From NCBI RefSeq assembly GCF_000421165.1, contig NZ_ATWI01000008.1, forward strand, positions 992,605 to 1,045,162: a stretch of 52,558 bases of DNA, written 5' to 3'. Source of the DNA: Marinobacter daepoensis DSM 16072. GTDB taxonomy: Bacteria > Pseudomonadota > Gammaproteobacteria > Pseudomonadales > Oleiphilaceae. Below are positions 44,057-52,558 of the stretch, one piece after another. The notes under the pieces were generated by a model that was not told the DNA's origin, searched no databases, and worked only from the letters and a program-made list of their open reading frames with translations. The position numbers and the translations under genes were made by a program. Each line of letters opens with the position of its first letter. The first letter of the stretch is position 1.

Positions 44057-45031
44057 TTACTGCACGCTTTCCCGTATTTCTGGAGCGGTCTCTGTGAATC
44101 TCCGGGTTTCATAAGCATCCACCAGGCCCTGGACGGCGGTGCGCTCTACGTCCTGTACGGAGGGCGTTCCATTCTGCGCATCGGCTTTACACAAAACCAT
44201 TCCGGCCTCAACGGAGATAAAGCCTGCAGTGGTTTTCAGGGCCTTGTGGTTGATGCCGTCGTAGATGCGACGGAAAGCCGTGGTGGTGCAGTGATCGCTG
44301 TCTGGAAAATAAGACACAATCACAAACTGGTTGTCGCCAATCCGGCACAGGGCATCGATGGGTCGAATCAGTGTGCTCAGACGGCGAGCGATGCCCACCG
44401 ACAGTTCACTCATCACGCTGGGAGGGTGTTTGCGTTTCAGATCTTGCCAGTTACGGATGCCACACATAACGTAGGCAGTTGATCCGCCTCTGGACTCGGC
44501 ATGGCGCAGTGTCTTCTGCAGCCGTTGGCGTGCGTACTTGCTGTTGGTCAGCCCTGTTTCCAGATCGATGATGTTGCTGGATTCCAGTTCCCGGTTGTTT
44601 TCCACCAGGAGAGCGTTCGCGCGGAGCAGGGTATTTTGCCGGTCGGCCATGCGATCCGCGGCAAAGATGCGGGGGATCAGTTGTTTCGTCATGTCTGATT
44701 TATAGATGAAATCGTCGACACCACGATCAAAGGCTTCCGACAGGGCTTCGACACTCTCTCGTGCGGTGAGCAGAATGACGTAAGTGTAGTGATTGTTCTG
44801 TTCGTCCTGTTGCCTTACCTGGTCGGTCAGTTGCAGGCCGTCCATCTCCGGCATAAGCCAGTCCGCAATCAGCACGCTGACCGGGCGTTGATCCATCAGC
44901 GCGAGCGCCGCGGGCGCATTGTTGGCAATGCGTATGTCGCGGTAGCCGGCATTTCGCAGAGTACGGGCGACCACCATACTGCTGAACTTGGCGTCGTCTA
45001 CGACGAGAATGGGAAGATCCAGGTTTGGCAT
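44057..45031 (-). CDS. Response regulator with degenerate GGDEF domain
   Basis: A 324-residue protein. Receiver domain at residues 1-125: Asp12-Asp13 acidic pair, phospho-acceptor Asp57 in IADWLMPEMDG, Lys in DFIYKSD. A GGDEF-type fold follows from ~160 (IDLETGLTNSKYARQRL), but the signature is RIGDNQFVIV, so GGDEF reads IGDNQ and lacks the catalytic acid. It is therefore probably not a working cyclase but may bind GTP or act through contacts. ATG at 45031 begins the receiver fold; a TTG 29 codons earlier is less likely. Divergent from yajQ. Confidence 0.8.
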   Translation of the reverse strand: MPNLDLPILVVDDAKFSSMVVARTLRNAGYRDIRIANNAPAALALMDQRPVSVLIADWLMPEMDGLQLTDQVRQQDEQNNHYTYVILLTARESVEALSEAFDRGVDDFIYKSDMTKQLIPRIFAADRMADRQNTLLRANALLVENNRELESSNIIDLETGLTNSKYARQRLQKTLRHAESRGGSTAYVMCGIRNWQDLKRKHPPSVMSELSVGIARRLSTLIRPIDALCRIGDNQFVIVSYFPDSDHCTTTAFRRIYDGINHKALKTTAGFISVEAGMVLCKADAQNGTPSVQDVERTAVQGLVDAYETRRFTETAPEIRESVQ

Positions 45032-45165
45032 TGTTTGTCTACTTCTAACCAGTCCATTGTCAGATGCGGTTCGCCACAGCTCTTGGTATTCTTGGCGGCT
45101 TTGAACATCCGTAATCAAATTGTCGCCACAGTATACTCCTCGGTGGCCATTGGAGAATAACGACT

Positions 45166-45648
45166 ATGCCTTCTTTTGACATTGTTTCAGAAATCGAAAT
45201 GCACGAAGTCACAAACGCAGTGGATCAGGCTAAGCGTGAGTTGGGCAATCGCTGGGACTTCAAAAACGTAGAAGCCGACATTGAACTTGAAGACAAGCGT
45301 CTGACGCTCAGTGCTGAGCAGGAGTTTCAGTTGGAGCAGCTGGTCGACATGATGCGCATGGCGTTTGCCAAACGTGATATTGATACCCGTGCTTTGTCGG
45401 AAGACGGCGAAAGCAAAGCGGGCAAGCTGGTCAAACAGCATTTCACCCTGAAGCAGGGGATTGAAACCGATATGGCCAAGAAGCTTGTTAAAATGATCAA
45501 GGATCAGAAAATGAAGGTCCAGGCCAGCATTCAGGGTGACAAAGTGCGTGTGACTGGTAAAAAACGGGACGATCTTCAGCAGGCCATCGCCATGCTGCGT
45601 GAAGCTGAGCTGGATATCCCCCTGCAGTTCAACAATTTCCGCGACTGA
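45166..45648 (+). CDS. yajQ: YajQ family nucleotide-binding protein
   Basis: A 160-residue protein of full YajQ length: [20 protein letters not shown] start, [21 protein letters not shown] region and [20 protein letters not shown], then [15 protein letters not shown]. Members bind nucleotides, and the Xanthomonas and Pseudomonas proteins bind cyclic di-GMP. Two genes for cyclic-di-GMP-type proteins lie close by, though that may be chance. GGAGAA precedes the ATG. The AmpG-like gene follows 15 bases later in the same direction. Confidence 0.93.
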   Translation: MPSFDIVSEIEMHEVTNAVDQAKRELGNRWDFKNVEADIELEDKRLTLSAEQEFQLEQLVDMMRMAFAKRDIDTRALSEDGESKAGKLVKQHFTLKQGIETDMAKKLVKMIKDQKMKVQASIQGDKVRVTGKKRDDLQQAIAMLREAELDIPLQFNNFRD

Positions 45649-45663
45649 TCCGGAGAGGCTGCT

Positions 45664-47055
45664 ATTCTTCCTCGCAACGCACTGGCCCTGATCCGGGACA
45701 CGATATACACCTATACCCGCTGGCAAGTGATCGCCATGCTGTTTCTCGGGTTCTCGGCTGGTTTGCCGTTTCTTCTGGTTTTTTCCACGCTCAATGCCCG
45801 CCTGGCGGACGTTGGTGTGGAAACCGCCACCATTGGTTTCTTCAGTTGGCTGGGCATTACCTATTCGATCAAGGTGTTCTGGGCGCCAGTGGTTGATCGT
45901 CTTAAGTTGCCGTTGCTGGATCGCCTGTTCGGTAAACGGCGCAGCTGGATTCTGCTGGCTCAGGCAGGTATTGCCACAGGGCTCTATCTGATGGCCCGGG
46001 TTGACCCTTTGGTTGCTCCGGAAACGTTGGCCCTGTTCGGGTTGCTGGTCGCTTTTTCGTCGGCGACGCAGGATGTGGCCATCGACGCTTACCGGATTGA
46101 AATCGCTCAGGAGCGGCTGCAGGCTGCGCTCGCGGCAACCTATATTTTTGGATACCGTCTGGCTTTACTGGTGGCCGGCGCCGGGGCTCTTTATATAGCG
46201 GAATACTGGTCCTGGCAGGTGTCATATCAGGTGATGGCAGCTCTGGTTGGCGTGGGAACGGTGACGGTACTGGTGGTGCGGGAGCCCGCCGTCAATCACT
46301 TTGCTGCGGCGCAGGATATTGCTCACCGGGTTGAAGAAGAAGCGGCAATGCGGGGCCACCTCCCTCCTGGCCTGGCTCGTTTGGCGGGCTGGTTTTATGC
46401 TGCCGTTGCAGGGCCGTTTCTGGATTTCTTCCGGCGTTACCGGGAGCTTGCGCTGGTCATTCTGGTGCTGGTAGCCGTGTACCGTATTTCCGACATCGCC
46501 ATGGGGGTGATGGCTAATCCGTTTTACCTGAACTTTATGGGTTTCAGTAAGACCCAGGTGGCCGATGTGACCAAGGTGTTCGGGTTCTTCATGACCATTG
46601 TTGGTTCTATGGTTGGGGGCGTGTTAGTGGTTCGTTACGGGGTTCGCCGTATCCTGCTTGCAGGAGCGATTATGACGGCGGCGACCAACCTCCTGTTTGT
46701 GGTGTTGGCCCAGCAGCCGCCTGATATTGCAGCACTGGCGGTGGTGGTGAGTGCCGATAACCTTAGCGGTGGCATTGCCAATGTGGCGCTGATTGCCTGG
46801 CTGTCCAGCATGACCAGCGCCTCGTTCACCGCCACCCAATACGCCTTGTTCAGCTCGCTGATGACACTGCCGGGCAAGTTTCTGGGAGGCTTTTCCGGGA
46901 TTGTGGTGGCGAACTTTGGCTACGCTGAGTTCTTCCTGATTGCAGGCCTGATGGGGGTGCCCGCGATTCTTCTGGTGTTGTTTATGATGCGCCACGGCGC
47001 CAGGCTGGATGCGCTGGCGCCGGTCAAGGAGCAGGAAGATGCCCTGGTGAAGTGA
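45664..47055 (+). CDS. ampG: AmpG-family muropeptide permease, probable ATT start
   Basis: A ~463-residue major-facilitator membrane protein of the AmpG type (AMLFLGFSAGLPFLLVFSTL, WLGITYSIKVFWAPVVDRL, FSSATQDVAIDAYRIE), with ~12-14 helices. AmpG imports anhydromuropeptides for cell-wall recycling. The first usual start (GTG 45727) would remove the cytoplasmic N-terminus, leaving helix 1 almost at the first residue. Extending the frame upstream gives PRNALALIRDTIYTYTRWQV, preceded by an ATT at 45664 five bases after GGAGAGG (45652-45658). I therefore place the start at ATT. Family is firm, start is inference. Confidence 0.8.
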   Translation: MLPRNALALIRDTIYTYTRWQVIAMLFLGFSAGLPFLLVFSTLNARLADVGVETATIGFFSWLGITYSIKVFWAPVVDRLKLPLLDRLFGKRRSWILLAQAGIATGLYLMARVDPLVAPETLALFGLLVAFSSATQDVAIDAYRIEIAQERLQAALAATYIFGYRLALLVAGAGALYIAEYWSWQVSYQVMAALVGVGTVTVLVVREPAVNHFAAAQDIAHRVEEEAAMRGHLPPGLARLAGWFYAAVAGPFLDFFRRYRELALVILVLVAVYRISDIAMGVMANPFYLNFMGFSKTQVADVTKVFGFFMTIVGSMVGGVLVVRYGVRRILLAGAIMTAATNLLFVVLAQQPPDIAALAVVVSADNLSGGIANVALIAWLSSMTSASFTATQYALFSSLMTLPGKFLGGFSGIVVANFGYAEFFLIAGLMGVPAILLVLFMMRHGARLDALAPVKEQEDALVK

Positions 47056-47062
47056 TCAGCCC

Positions 47063-48517
47063 TCAGGACGAGCAACTGATGTTCAGATGTTTACCCCAAT
47101 CGGGGGGCAGGGCTGCATACTTCTCATACTCTGGTTGCTCATCAAAGGGCTTCTCCAGCACCCTGAGCAGTTCCTTCATTGGCCCGTAGTCGCCATTCTG
47201 CGCCTCCAGGATCACTTGCTGGGCCAGGTAGTTGCGCAGAATGTACTTCGGGTTCACCCGGCGCATGGCGTATTCCCGCTCATCGTGGGCGCGTGATTCT
47301 TTCTGCAATCTCGCTTCGTAACGTTCCAGCCACTCGTCGGCCACGCTGCGGTCTGTGAACAGGTCACGAATCGGCGCAGTGCCTTGCTTATGCAGGTTGG
47401 AGAGGCCCCGGAAAAACCGGGTGTAGTCCACACGGTGCTCGTGGAGCAGGCTGAAGGTGTCCATGATCAGTGTCAGATCCGTCTCGTCCTCGGCTTCAAG
47501 GCCCAGCTTCGCCAGCATCCGGTGTTTGAAATGTTCGTTGTAGGCGCTCTCATAGCGCTTCAGGCCCAGTCGAACCGAGTCTTCGCCCATAACAGGCAGC
47601 AATGCATTTGCCAGGTACCGGCAGTTGGTGTATCCCATCTGGGGTTGTCTGTTGTAGGCATACCGCCCCTCATGGTCGGAGTGGTTGCAGATAAAGCCTG
47701 CGTCGAAATCGTCCAGAAAGGCGAAAGGCCCGTAGTCAAAGGTGTCGCCGGTAATCGACATATTGTCGCTGTTCATCACACCGTGGCAGAAACCAATCGC
47801 CTGCCAATTGGCAATGAGCTTCGCGGTGCGTTCCACCACTTCTTCAAACCAGCGGGCGTAGCGTTGCTCCTCCGGCAGGCTGATCAGGTGAGGGAAGTGA
47901 AGGGAAATAACATGTTCCAGAAGGGTTTTCAGGGCTTCGGGCCCTTCATGATGGGCCGCGAACTCAAAGTGGCCGAAGCGGATGTGGCTTCTTGCCACCC
48001 GCATCAGTGAGGCCGCAGTTTCGATCGACTCCCTACGCACCGGGTTCCTCGCGCTGATCATAAACAGCGCCCGGGTAGTCGGTATTCCCAGCCCGTGCAT
48101 GGCCTCGCTGCACAGATACTCACGAATGGTTGACCGGAGTACCGCCCGGCCATCGCCAAATCGGGAGTAGGGTGTTGTCCCCGCGCCTTTCAGGTGCCAG
48201 TCCCAGCGTGTGCCGTCTGGACCTACGGTTTCCCACAGCAACAGGCCTCGACCATCGCCCAGTTCCGGGTTGTACATACCGAACTGGTGGCCGGTGTATT
48301 TCATGGCGACCGGTTCCATGCCGTCCAGAAGTTCGGCGCCTGCACCAACGGCCGCCCAGTCGTTCTCATCACGAACATGAAACCCCATGTCGCTGGCTAA
48401 CGCGTGGTTAAAGCAGACTATGCGTGGCTCGGAGAGAGGGGAAGGCTGTACCCGGCTATAGAAGCTGTCGGGTAATTCCAGGTAGCGATGTTCCACCTGA
48501 AAACGGTTATTGCTCAT
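47063..48517 (-). CDS. selO: Protein adenylyltransferase SelO (YdiU)
   Basis: A 484-residue pseudokinase of the SelO family. Visible are GDGRGLLLWETVGPDGTRWD, WHLKGAGTTPYSRFGDGRAV, REYLCSEAMHGLGIPTTRAL and HGVMNSDNMSITGDTFDYGP followed by the FLDDFDAGF segment. The C-terminus ends NISCSS: Cys at the place where eukaryotic SelO has selenocysteine. The family transfers AMP to Ser/Thr/Tyr of other proteins under oxidative stress. ATG at 48517 is used; the upstream 30-codon extension has no support. Divergent from the glucosylglycerate operon and convergent with ampG. Confidence 0.95.
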   Translation of the reverse strand: MSNNRFQVEHRYLELPDSFYSRVQPSPLSEPRIVCFNHALASDMGFHVRDENDWAAVGAGAELLDGMEPVAMKYTGHQFGMYNPELGDGRGLLLWETVGPDGTRWDWHLKGAGTTPYSRFGDGRAVLRSTIREYLCSEAMHGLGIPTTRALFMISARNPVRRESIETAASLMRVARSHIRFGHFEFAAHHEGPEALKTLLEHVISLHFPHLISLPEEQRYARWFEEVVERTAKLIANWQAIGFCHGVMNSDNMSITGDTFDYGPFAFLDDFDAGFICNHSDHEGRYAYNRQPQMGYTNCRYLANALLPVMGEDSVRLGLKRYESAYNEHFKHRMLAKLGLEAEDETDLTLIMDTFSLLHEHRVDYTRFFRGLSNLHKQGTAPIRDLFTDRSVADEWLERYEARLQKESRAHDEREYAMRRVNPKYILRNYLAQQVILEAQNGDYGPMKELLRVLEKPFDEQPEYEKYAALPPDWGKHLNISCSS

Positions 48518-48597
48518 AAAACGACCTGACTTTGGTATGAATGCTGCAAATGTATAGGGTTGAACGCTACTGACAGATTGCAGAGCAGGTGATCCAA

Positions 48598-49398
48598 ATG
48601 CAACCACACCTGATTGTTTTTACCGACCTGGACGGCACCTTGCTGGACCATCACAGCTACAGCTGGCGGGCTGCATCGCCAGCCCTGACAAAGCTCGCCA
48701 CCAACGGTATCCCCTTGATTTTCAACTCCAGTAAAACCGCCGCCGAGATGCGCCATTTGCAAAACACGATGGGCATCCGGGCCCCCTTTATCGTCGAGAA
48801 CGGTGCGGCGGCGGTTATCCCGGCGGGCTGTCTGGGCCGCACCGAAGAACAGGTGATGAATTTTGGAGCAGATCACCAGCAGGTTCTTCGCACGCTTATG
48901 GTGCAGAGGGAGGCGGGTGCACAGTTTCGGGGCTTTTCAGATATGCCGGATACGGAACTGGCCGAGGTTGCGGGTCTGGATAAGGTGGAGGCTTCTCGGG
49001 CCCGGCAGCGCCTGGGTACTGAGCCGCTGATCTGGCAGGGCAGCGATCCGGAGCTGGACCAATTCAGTGCGGCGCTGGAGCGTGAGGGGCTCCGTCTGGT
49101 GCAGGGGGGCCGCTTCTGGCACGCCATGGGGCGCTTCGACAAAGCCGAGGGGGCCCGCTTTTTGCTGAAGCAATACCGGGAGCACTATCAGGGCGAGCCG
49201 ATAGTCACCATCGCATTGGGCGACAGCCCGAACGACCAGCGCATGCTGGAGGCCGCGGATATCCCGGTGGTGATTCGCGGGGTGAACAGCGATCAGGTTC
49301 AGTTGCCATCGCAGAAGCACCCCATCCGCTCCCTGAAGCCCGGCCCGGAGGGTTGGAATGAATGCGTGCTCAATCTTCTTTTTGAGTACGGCTATTAG
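48598..49398 (+). CDS. HAD phosphatase for glucosyl/mannosyl-3-phosphoglycerate
   Basis: A 266-residue HAD-superfamily phosphatase of the MPGP/YedP type: motif I FTDLDGTLLD with Asp10/Asp12, motif II NSSKT, and motif IV ALGDSPNDQRML. The next gene is a glucosyl-3-phosphoglycerate synthase, so it likely removes the phosphate to give the compatible solute glucosylglycerate (GpgP role). ATG at 48598 is chosen over GTG 48589 because GGTG at 48588-48591 then serves as ribosome site. First gene of a three-gene operon. Activity on mannosyl substrate cannot be excluded. Confidence 0.86.
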   Translation: MQPHLIVFTDLDGTLLDHHSYSWRAASPALTKLATNGIPLIFNSSKTAAEMRHLQNTMGIRAPFIVENGAAAVIPAGCLGRTEEQVMNFGADHQQVLRTLMVQREAGAQFRGFSDMPDTELAEVAGLDKVEASRARQRLGTEPLIWQGSDPELDQFSAALEREGLRLVQGGRFWHAMGRFDKAEGARFLLKQYREHYQGEPIVTIALGDSPNDQRMLEAADIPVVIRGVNSDQVQLPSQKHPIRSLKPGPEGWNECVLNLLFEYGY

Positions 49399-49433
49399 GC
49401 CGCCTGGTGTGGCCAAAAGTAAAGGAGGGCGCC

Positions 49434-50657
49434 ATGGGCGACTTTTACCAGAATGGCATAGTAACGACCCTGCACAATCTTGTGCGACGACCGGTAGAGG
49501 ACATCGAGGCCGACCTGCTTCAGTTCCGTAAAGCGCGGCCCATGTCACTGGTGTTGCCGTCTCTGTATTCAGAGCTGGAAGGCTCCGCCCTGAAACACAT
49601 TGTCCAGGAGCTGGCAAAGGTGCCGTACCTGGAAGAAATCGTGATCGGGCTCGATCGTGCCAACGAAGCGCAGTACCGGCACGCATTGGAGTACTTCTCC
49701 GAGCTGCCTCAGCCGTACAAGGTGCTTTGGAACGATGGGCCGCGTTTGCGGGCCATCGACCTCAAGCTTCGCGAGCAGGGCCTCGCCCCCACCGAAATGG
49801 GCAAGGGGCGGAATGTCTGGTATTGCTTTGGTTATGTGCTGGCCTCCGGGGTGAGCAAATCGGTGGCGTTGCACGATTGCGATATTCTGACCTACTCGCG
49901 GGATCTGCTGGCACGGTTGATTTACCCGGTGGCCAACCCTGGATTCAACTACATGTTCTGCAAGGGCTATTACGCTCGGGTCGCCGACAGCAAGATGAAT
50001 GGCCGGGTCAGTCGTCTGCTGGTCACACCTCTGATCCGCGCCCTGAAAAAAGTCTGCGGCCCGAACGATTTTCTCGACTACCTCGACAGCTATCGTTACC
50101 CCCTGGCCGGGGAATTCTCGTTTCGCACAGATGTCATTAACGACTTGCGCATTCCCAGCGACTGGGGGCTGGAGATTGGCGTGCGCTCGGAGATGAAGCG
50201 AAACTACGCTACCAACCGCCTGTGCCAGGTGGACATTGCTGATGTCTACGATCATAAGCATCAGGAGCTGTCGCCGGAGGATGTCAGCCGTGGGCTGTCC
50301 AAGATGAGCGTGGACATCGCCAAGGCCTTGTTCCGCAAGCTGGCCACCAATGGCGAAGTGTTCTCCAATGAGAAGTTCCGCACCATCAAGGCGACCTATT
50401 TCCGTATTGCTCTGGATTTTGTGGAAACCTATCAGAACGACGCCGTGATCAACGGGCTCGGCTTTGATCGGCACAAGGAAGAAAAGGCAGTGGAATTGTT
50501 TGCCCAGAATGTGATGCGCGCCGGCGCCTACTTCCTGGATAACCCCATGGACACTCCTTTCATCCCCAGCTGGAACCGGGTGACCAGTGCCATTCCGGAC
50601 ATTCGAGAGCAACTGCAGGAGGCTGTCGAAATGGATAATCAGGAATACCGGGCATGA
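49434..50657 (+). CDS. gpgS: Glucosyl-3-phosphoglycerate synthase (GT81)
   Basis: A 407-residue GT-A glycosyltransferase: LVLPSLYSELEGSALKHIV, GKGRNVWYCFGYVLASG, the metal motif DCD in ALHDCDILTYSR (about residue 148), and YPLAGEFSFRTDVINDLRIP, the PLAGE segment of GpgS/MpgS enzymes. It joins glucose from NDP-glucose to 3-phosphoglycerate. AGGAGGG at 49422-49428 sets the ATG at 49434. Together with its phosphatase it makes glucosylglycerate, an osmolyte made under salt stress and nitrogen limitation. Overlaps the next gene by ATGA. Confidence 0.9.
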   Translation: MGDFYQNGIVTTLHNLVRRPVEDIEADLLQFRKARPMSLVLPSLYSELEGSALKHIVQELAKVPYLEEIVIGLDRANEAQYRHALEYFSELPQPYKVLWNDGPRLRAIDLKLREQGLAPTEMGKGRNVWYCFGYVLASGVSKSVALHDCDILTYSRDLLARLIYPVANPGFNYMFCKGYYARVADSKMNGRVSRLLVTPLIRALKKVCGPNDFLDYLDSYRYPLAGEFSFRTDVINDLRIPSDWGLEIGVRSEMKRNYATNRLCQVDIADVYDHKHQELSPEDVSRGLSKMSVDIAKALFRKLATNGEVFSNEKFRTIKATYFRIALDFVETYQNDAVINGLGFDRHKEEKAVELFAQNVMRAGAYFLDNPMDTPFIPSWNRVTSAIPDIREQLQEAVEMDNQEYRA

Positions 50658-52417
50658 CTCAGCCACTGAAGAGCAAGATGCAAGGTATGCTCGAGGTCGT
50701 CTATCCCTCGGTAGATTGCGACTTTCTGGCGGAGCAGTTACTGGCCACCATGGGGCTGGCGCCCAATGCCGACGCCCCACTGGCCCACCAGAACCATTGG
50801 GACGAGACCGATGTGTTGCTGATTACCTACGCGGACACGCTCCAGCAACCGGACGAGAAGCCGTTGGTGACCCTCAAGCGCTTCCTGGATGACTGTTTGA
50901 AAGACACCATTTCCGCGGTGCACATATTGCCGTTCTTTCCCTTCAGTTCTGACGATGGCTTTTCGGTGATGGATTACCTGGCGGTCAACGAGAGCCATGG
51001 CGGCTGGCCGGAGATTGAAGTCATTGCCAGGGACTACAAGTTGATGTCCGACCTGGTAATCAACCATATGTCGGCCCGCAGCCGATGGTTCGCGAACTAC
51101 AGGAAGCGCATCGACCCGGGTAAGGATTATTTCTTTGAAGGCAACCCGAAAGACGACCTCAGCCAGGTGGTGCGGCCGCGCACCTCGCCTTTGCTCAACC
51201 CGGTGCAGACCGACGACGGCGAGCGCTATGTGTGGTGTACCTTCAGTGAAGATCAGGTAGACCTGAACTTTGCCAACCCGCAGGTGCTGTTGGAGTTTGC
51301 GGGGATCATCCGCCAATACCTGGAAAGGGGTGTGATGATTTTCCGGATGGATGCCGTGGCCTTTCTCTGGAAGGAGCCGGGCACGCCGTGTATTCATCTG
51401 CAGCAAACCCATGAGCTGATCAAAATCCTGCGCCTGCTGATTGAGCATCACACGCCGGATGCGGTAGTGATCACCGAAACCAATGTGCCCAACCGGGAGA
51501 ACCTGACCTATTTTGGCAATGCCAACGAAGCCCATGCCATCTATAACTTTTCGTTGCCGCCTTTGCTGATCAACACGCTGGTGACGGGTAATTGCCGCCA
51601 CCTGAAAACCTGGCTGATGAGCATGCCACCAGCCCAGCTGGGCACCACCTACCTGAATTTTATTGCCTCCCACGATGGGGTCGGCCTGCGGCCTACAGAT
51701 GGCCTGCTGACCGAAGATGAAAAGCAACGCCTGATCAACACCATGGAGTCGTTCGGAGGCAAGGTGTCCTGCCGCCGGACGGCCGACGGGCGGGACCAGC
51801 CCTATGAGGTGAACATTGCGCTCTGGGATGCCCTCAAAGGAACCGCAGAAGGCGGTGCTGATCACTGGCAGCTCGCACGATTCCTGTGCGCGCATACCAT
51901 TATGCTGGCCCTCGAGGGCATTCCGGCCTTTTATATTCACAGCTTGCTGGCCACGGAGAACGATCAGGCGCGGGTGGAACATACCGGGCGCCTGCGTTCC
52001 ATTAACCGCAGTCAGTGGCCGTTGTCGCAACTGGAGGAAGCGCTCGCAGATCCACTGACCCACCACAGCAAGGCCTTCAGGGAGTTGAAGCGCCTGATTG
52101 CCATACGTCGTGCTCAATCAGCGTTCCATCCAAACGCCACGCAATTTACCTTGCACCTGGGTTTGCAGTTGTTTGGGTTCTGGCGCCAGAGTATGCGCCG
52201 GGAACAGTCAGTATTTTGTATCCATAACATCAGCCCGGAGATGCAGGAGGTGGCGTTGAGCGATATCAATCTGATTGGGACAGACCGGTGGGTGGATCTG
52301 ATCTCCGGAATGGCGGTGGAGGATATGGCCGGATCGATGACCCTGAAGCCCTACCAGACCGTGTGGCTGTCGAACCAGCACAGAAGCGGAGCGGCGCGGA
52401 GTGTACCTCAGGAATGA
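50654..52417 (+). CDS. GH13_18 sucrose-phosphorylase-like enzyme, probably glucosylglycerate phosphorylase
   Basis: A 587-residue (beta/alpha)8 enzyme. Catalytic residues: nucleophile Asp233 in IFRMDAVAFLWKE, acid Glu275 in ITETNVPNREN and His340-Asp341 in ASHDGVGLRPTDG. The family phosphorolyses sucrose, glucosylglycerate or related glucosides to glucose-1-phosphate. Its ATGA overlap with gpgS argues for glucosylglycerate as substrate, giving a make-and-recycle operon. Length is greater than bacterial sucrose phosphorylases (~490), in line with the glucosylglycerate-phosphorylase branch. Specificity is inferred from context. Confidence 0.85.
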   Translation: MTQPLKSKMQGMLEVVYPSVDCDFLAEQLLATMGLAPNADAPLAHQNHWDETDVLLITYADTLQQPDEKPLVTLKRFLDDCLKDTISAVHILPFFPFSSDDGFSVMDYLAVNESHGGWPEIEVIARDYKLMSDLVINHMSARSRWFANYRKRIDPGKDYFFEGNPKDDLSQVVRPRTSPLLNPVQTDDGERYVWCTFSEDQVDLNFANPQVLLEFAGIIRQYLERGVMIFRMDAVAFLWKEPGTPCIHLQQTHELIKILRLLIEHHTPDAVVITETNVPNRENLTYFGNANEAHAIYNFSLPPLLINTLVTGNCRHLKTWLMSMPPAQLGTTYLNFIASHDGVGLRPTDGLLTEDEKQRLINTMESFGGKVSCRRTADGRDQPYEVNIALWDALKGTAEGGADHWQLARFLCAHTIMLALEGIPAFYIHSLLATENDQARVEHTGRLRSINRSQWPLSQLEEALADPLTHHSKAFRELKRLIAIRRAQSAFHPNATQFTLHLGLQLFGFWRQSMRREQSVFCIHNISPEMQEVALSDINLIGTDRWVDLISGMAVEDMAGSMTLKPYQTVWLSNQHRSGAARSVPQE

Positions 52418-52429
52418 GGCATGGTTAGT

Positions 52430-52457
52430 TTGTATTCTGTAAGGCGGTGGTTATAAT
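52430..52457 (+). promoter_or_regulatory. Sigma-70-type promoter before the last gene
   Basis: TTGTAT (52430-52435), 16-base spacer, perfect TATAAT (52452-52457), about 50 bases before the ATG at 52509. Confidence 0.6.
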
Positions 52458-52508
52458 CGTGCTTGCTCAGGATGAGTCAGTTAAACATTACCTTCAGGGA
52501 CCGAAGTC

Positions 52509-52558
52509 ATGCCCCAGGCAAGCGGATTGCAGTTCACCGCCCGAGTAGGCGAATTCCC
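52509..52558 (+). CDS. Start of an unidentified protein, possibly VgrG (cut by window edge)
   Basis: Only 16 codons are present: MPQASGLQFTARVGEFP. The SGLQFTARVG pattern is like the N-terminus of VgrG spike proteins of type VI secretion, but this is too short to be sure. A good promoter precedes it. Confidence 0.35.
   Translation, partial: MPQASGLQFTARVGEF

Noticed and set aside
49569..52117. Long antisense frames (403 and 459 codons) opposite gpgS and the GH13 gene
   Set aside because: No recognisable domains, no ribosome sites, and the sense genes have complete catalytic motifs.
1..52558. tRNA, rRNA, CRISPR arrays or insertion sequences
   Set aside because: I found no cloverleaf, regularly spaced repeats, transposase frames or terminal inverted repeats while reading the window; a tRNA scan would settle the first point.

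Overview
The window looks like the chromosome of a marine gammaproteobacterium, most probably Marinobacter or a close relative. This rests on an MvaT-type H-NS-like silencer (a Pseudomonas/Marinobacter-type protein), a polar-flagellum gene set with sigma-54 and sigma-28 promoters, a glucosylglycerate osmolyte operon, and generally moderate G+C. The genus is an inference from gene content, not from a marker gene. I see no tRNA, rRNA, CRISPR array or intact insertion sequence.

Positions 1-27400 hold a long, mostly plus-strand surface-polysaccharide (O-antigen or capsule type) locus. It opens with a cassette for an acylated 4-amino-sugar: end of a sugar aminotransferase, left-handed beta-helix acyltransferase, unknown protein, stand-alone ketoacyl synthase III, dedicated acyl carrier protein, and a WecF-like transferase. 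A Wzx flippase and a decayed nuclease-like remnant follow. Next comes an AT-rich islet with a Wzy/EpsG-type polymerase and a glycosyltransferase. A UDP-GalNAc(A) block (epimerase and dehydrogenase) and a bacillosamine-type block (glycosyltransferase, PglC-, PglD- and PglE-like) come next. WbpM-, WbpL- and WbpV-like genes follow. The last part holds a membrane protein shaped like an ABC-exporter transmembrane domain without ATPase, a glycosyltransferase-pyruvyltransferase fusion, a second pyruvyltransferase, two glycosyltransferases, a beta-CASP metallo-hydrolase and a second copy of the UDP-HexNAc dehydrogenase. The two dehydrogenase copies share an almost identical central tract, so they behave as 16.2-kb-spaced direct repeats.

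Positions 27500-32700 carry mvaT, a convergent pair of signalling genes (receiver-CheC protein and PAS-GGDEF cyclase), a FilA/DUF6160-like secreted protein and exonuclease I.

Positions 32700-41400 form a flagellar filament region. It has two divergent flagellin genes, one behind a sigma-54-type promoter and the other behind a sigma-28-type promoter. A TPR-methyltransferase has its own sigma-54-type promoter. flaG, fliD (sigma-28-type promoter) and fliS follow.

Positions 41500-52558 hold housekeeping and osmoadaptation genes: argG, an AraC-type regulator, a receiver protein with a degenerate GGDEF domain, yajQ, an AmpG-like permease that seems to start at ATT, selO, and an operon for making and phosphorolysing glucosylglycerate. 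The window ends at the first codons of a possible VgrG.
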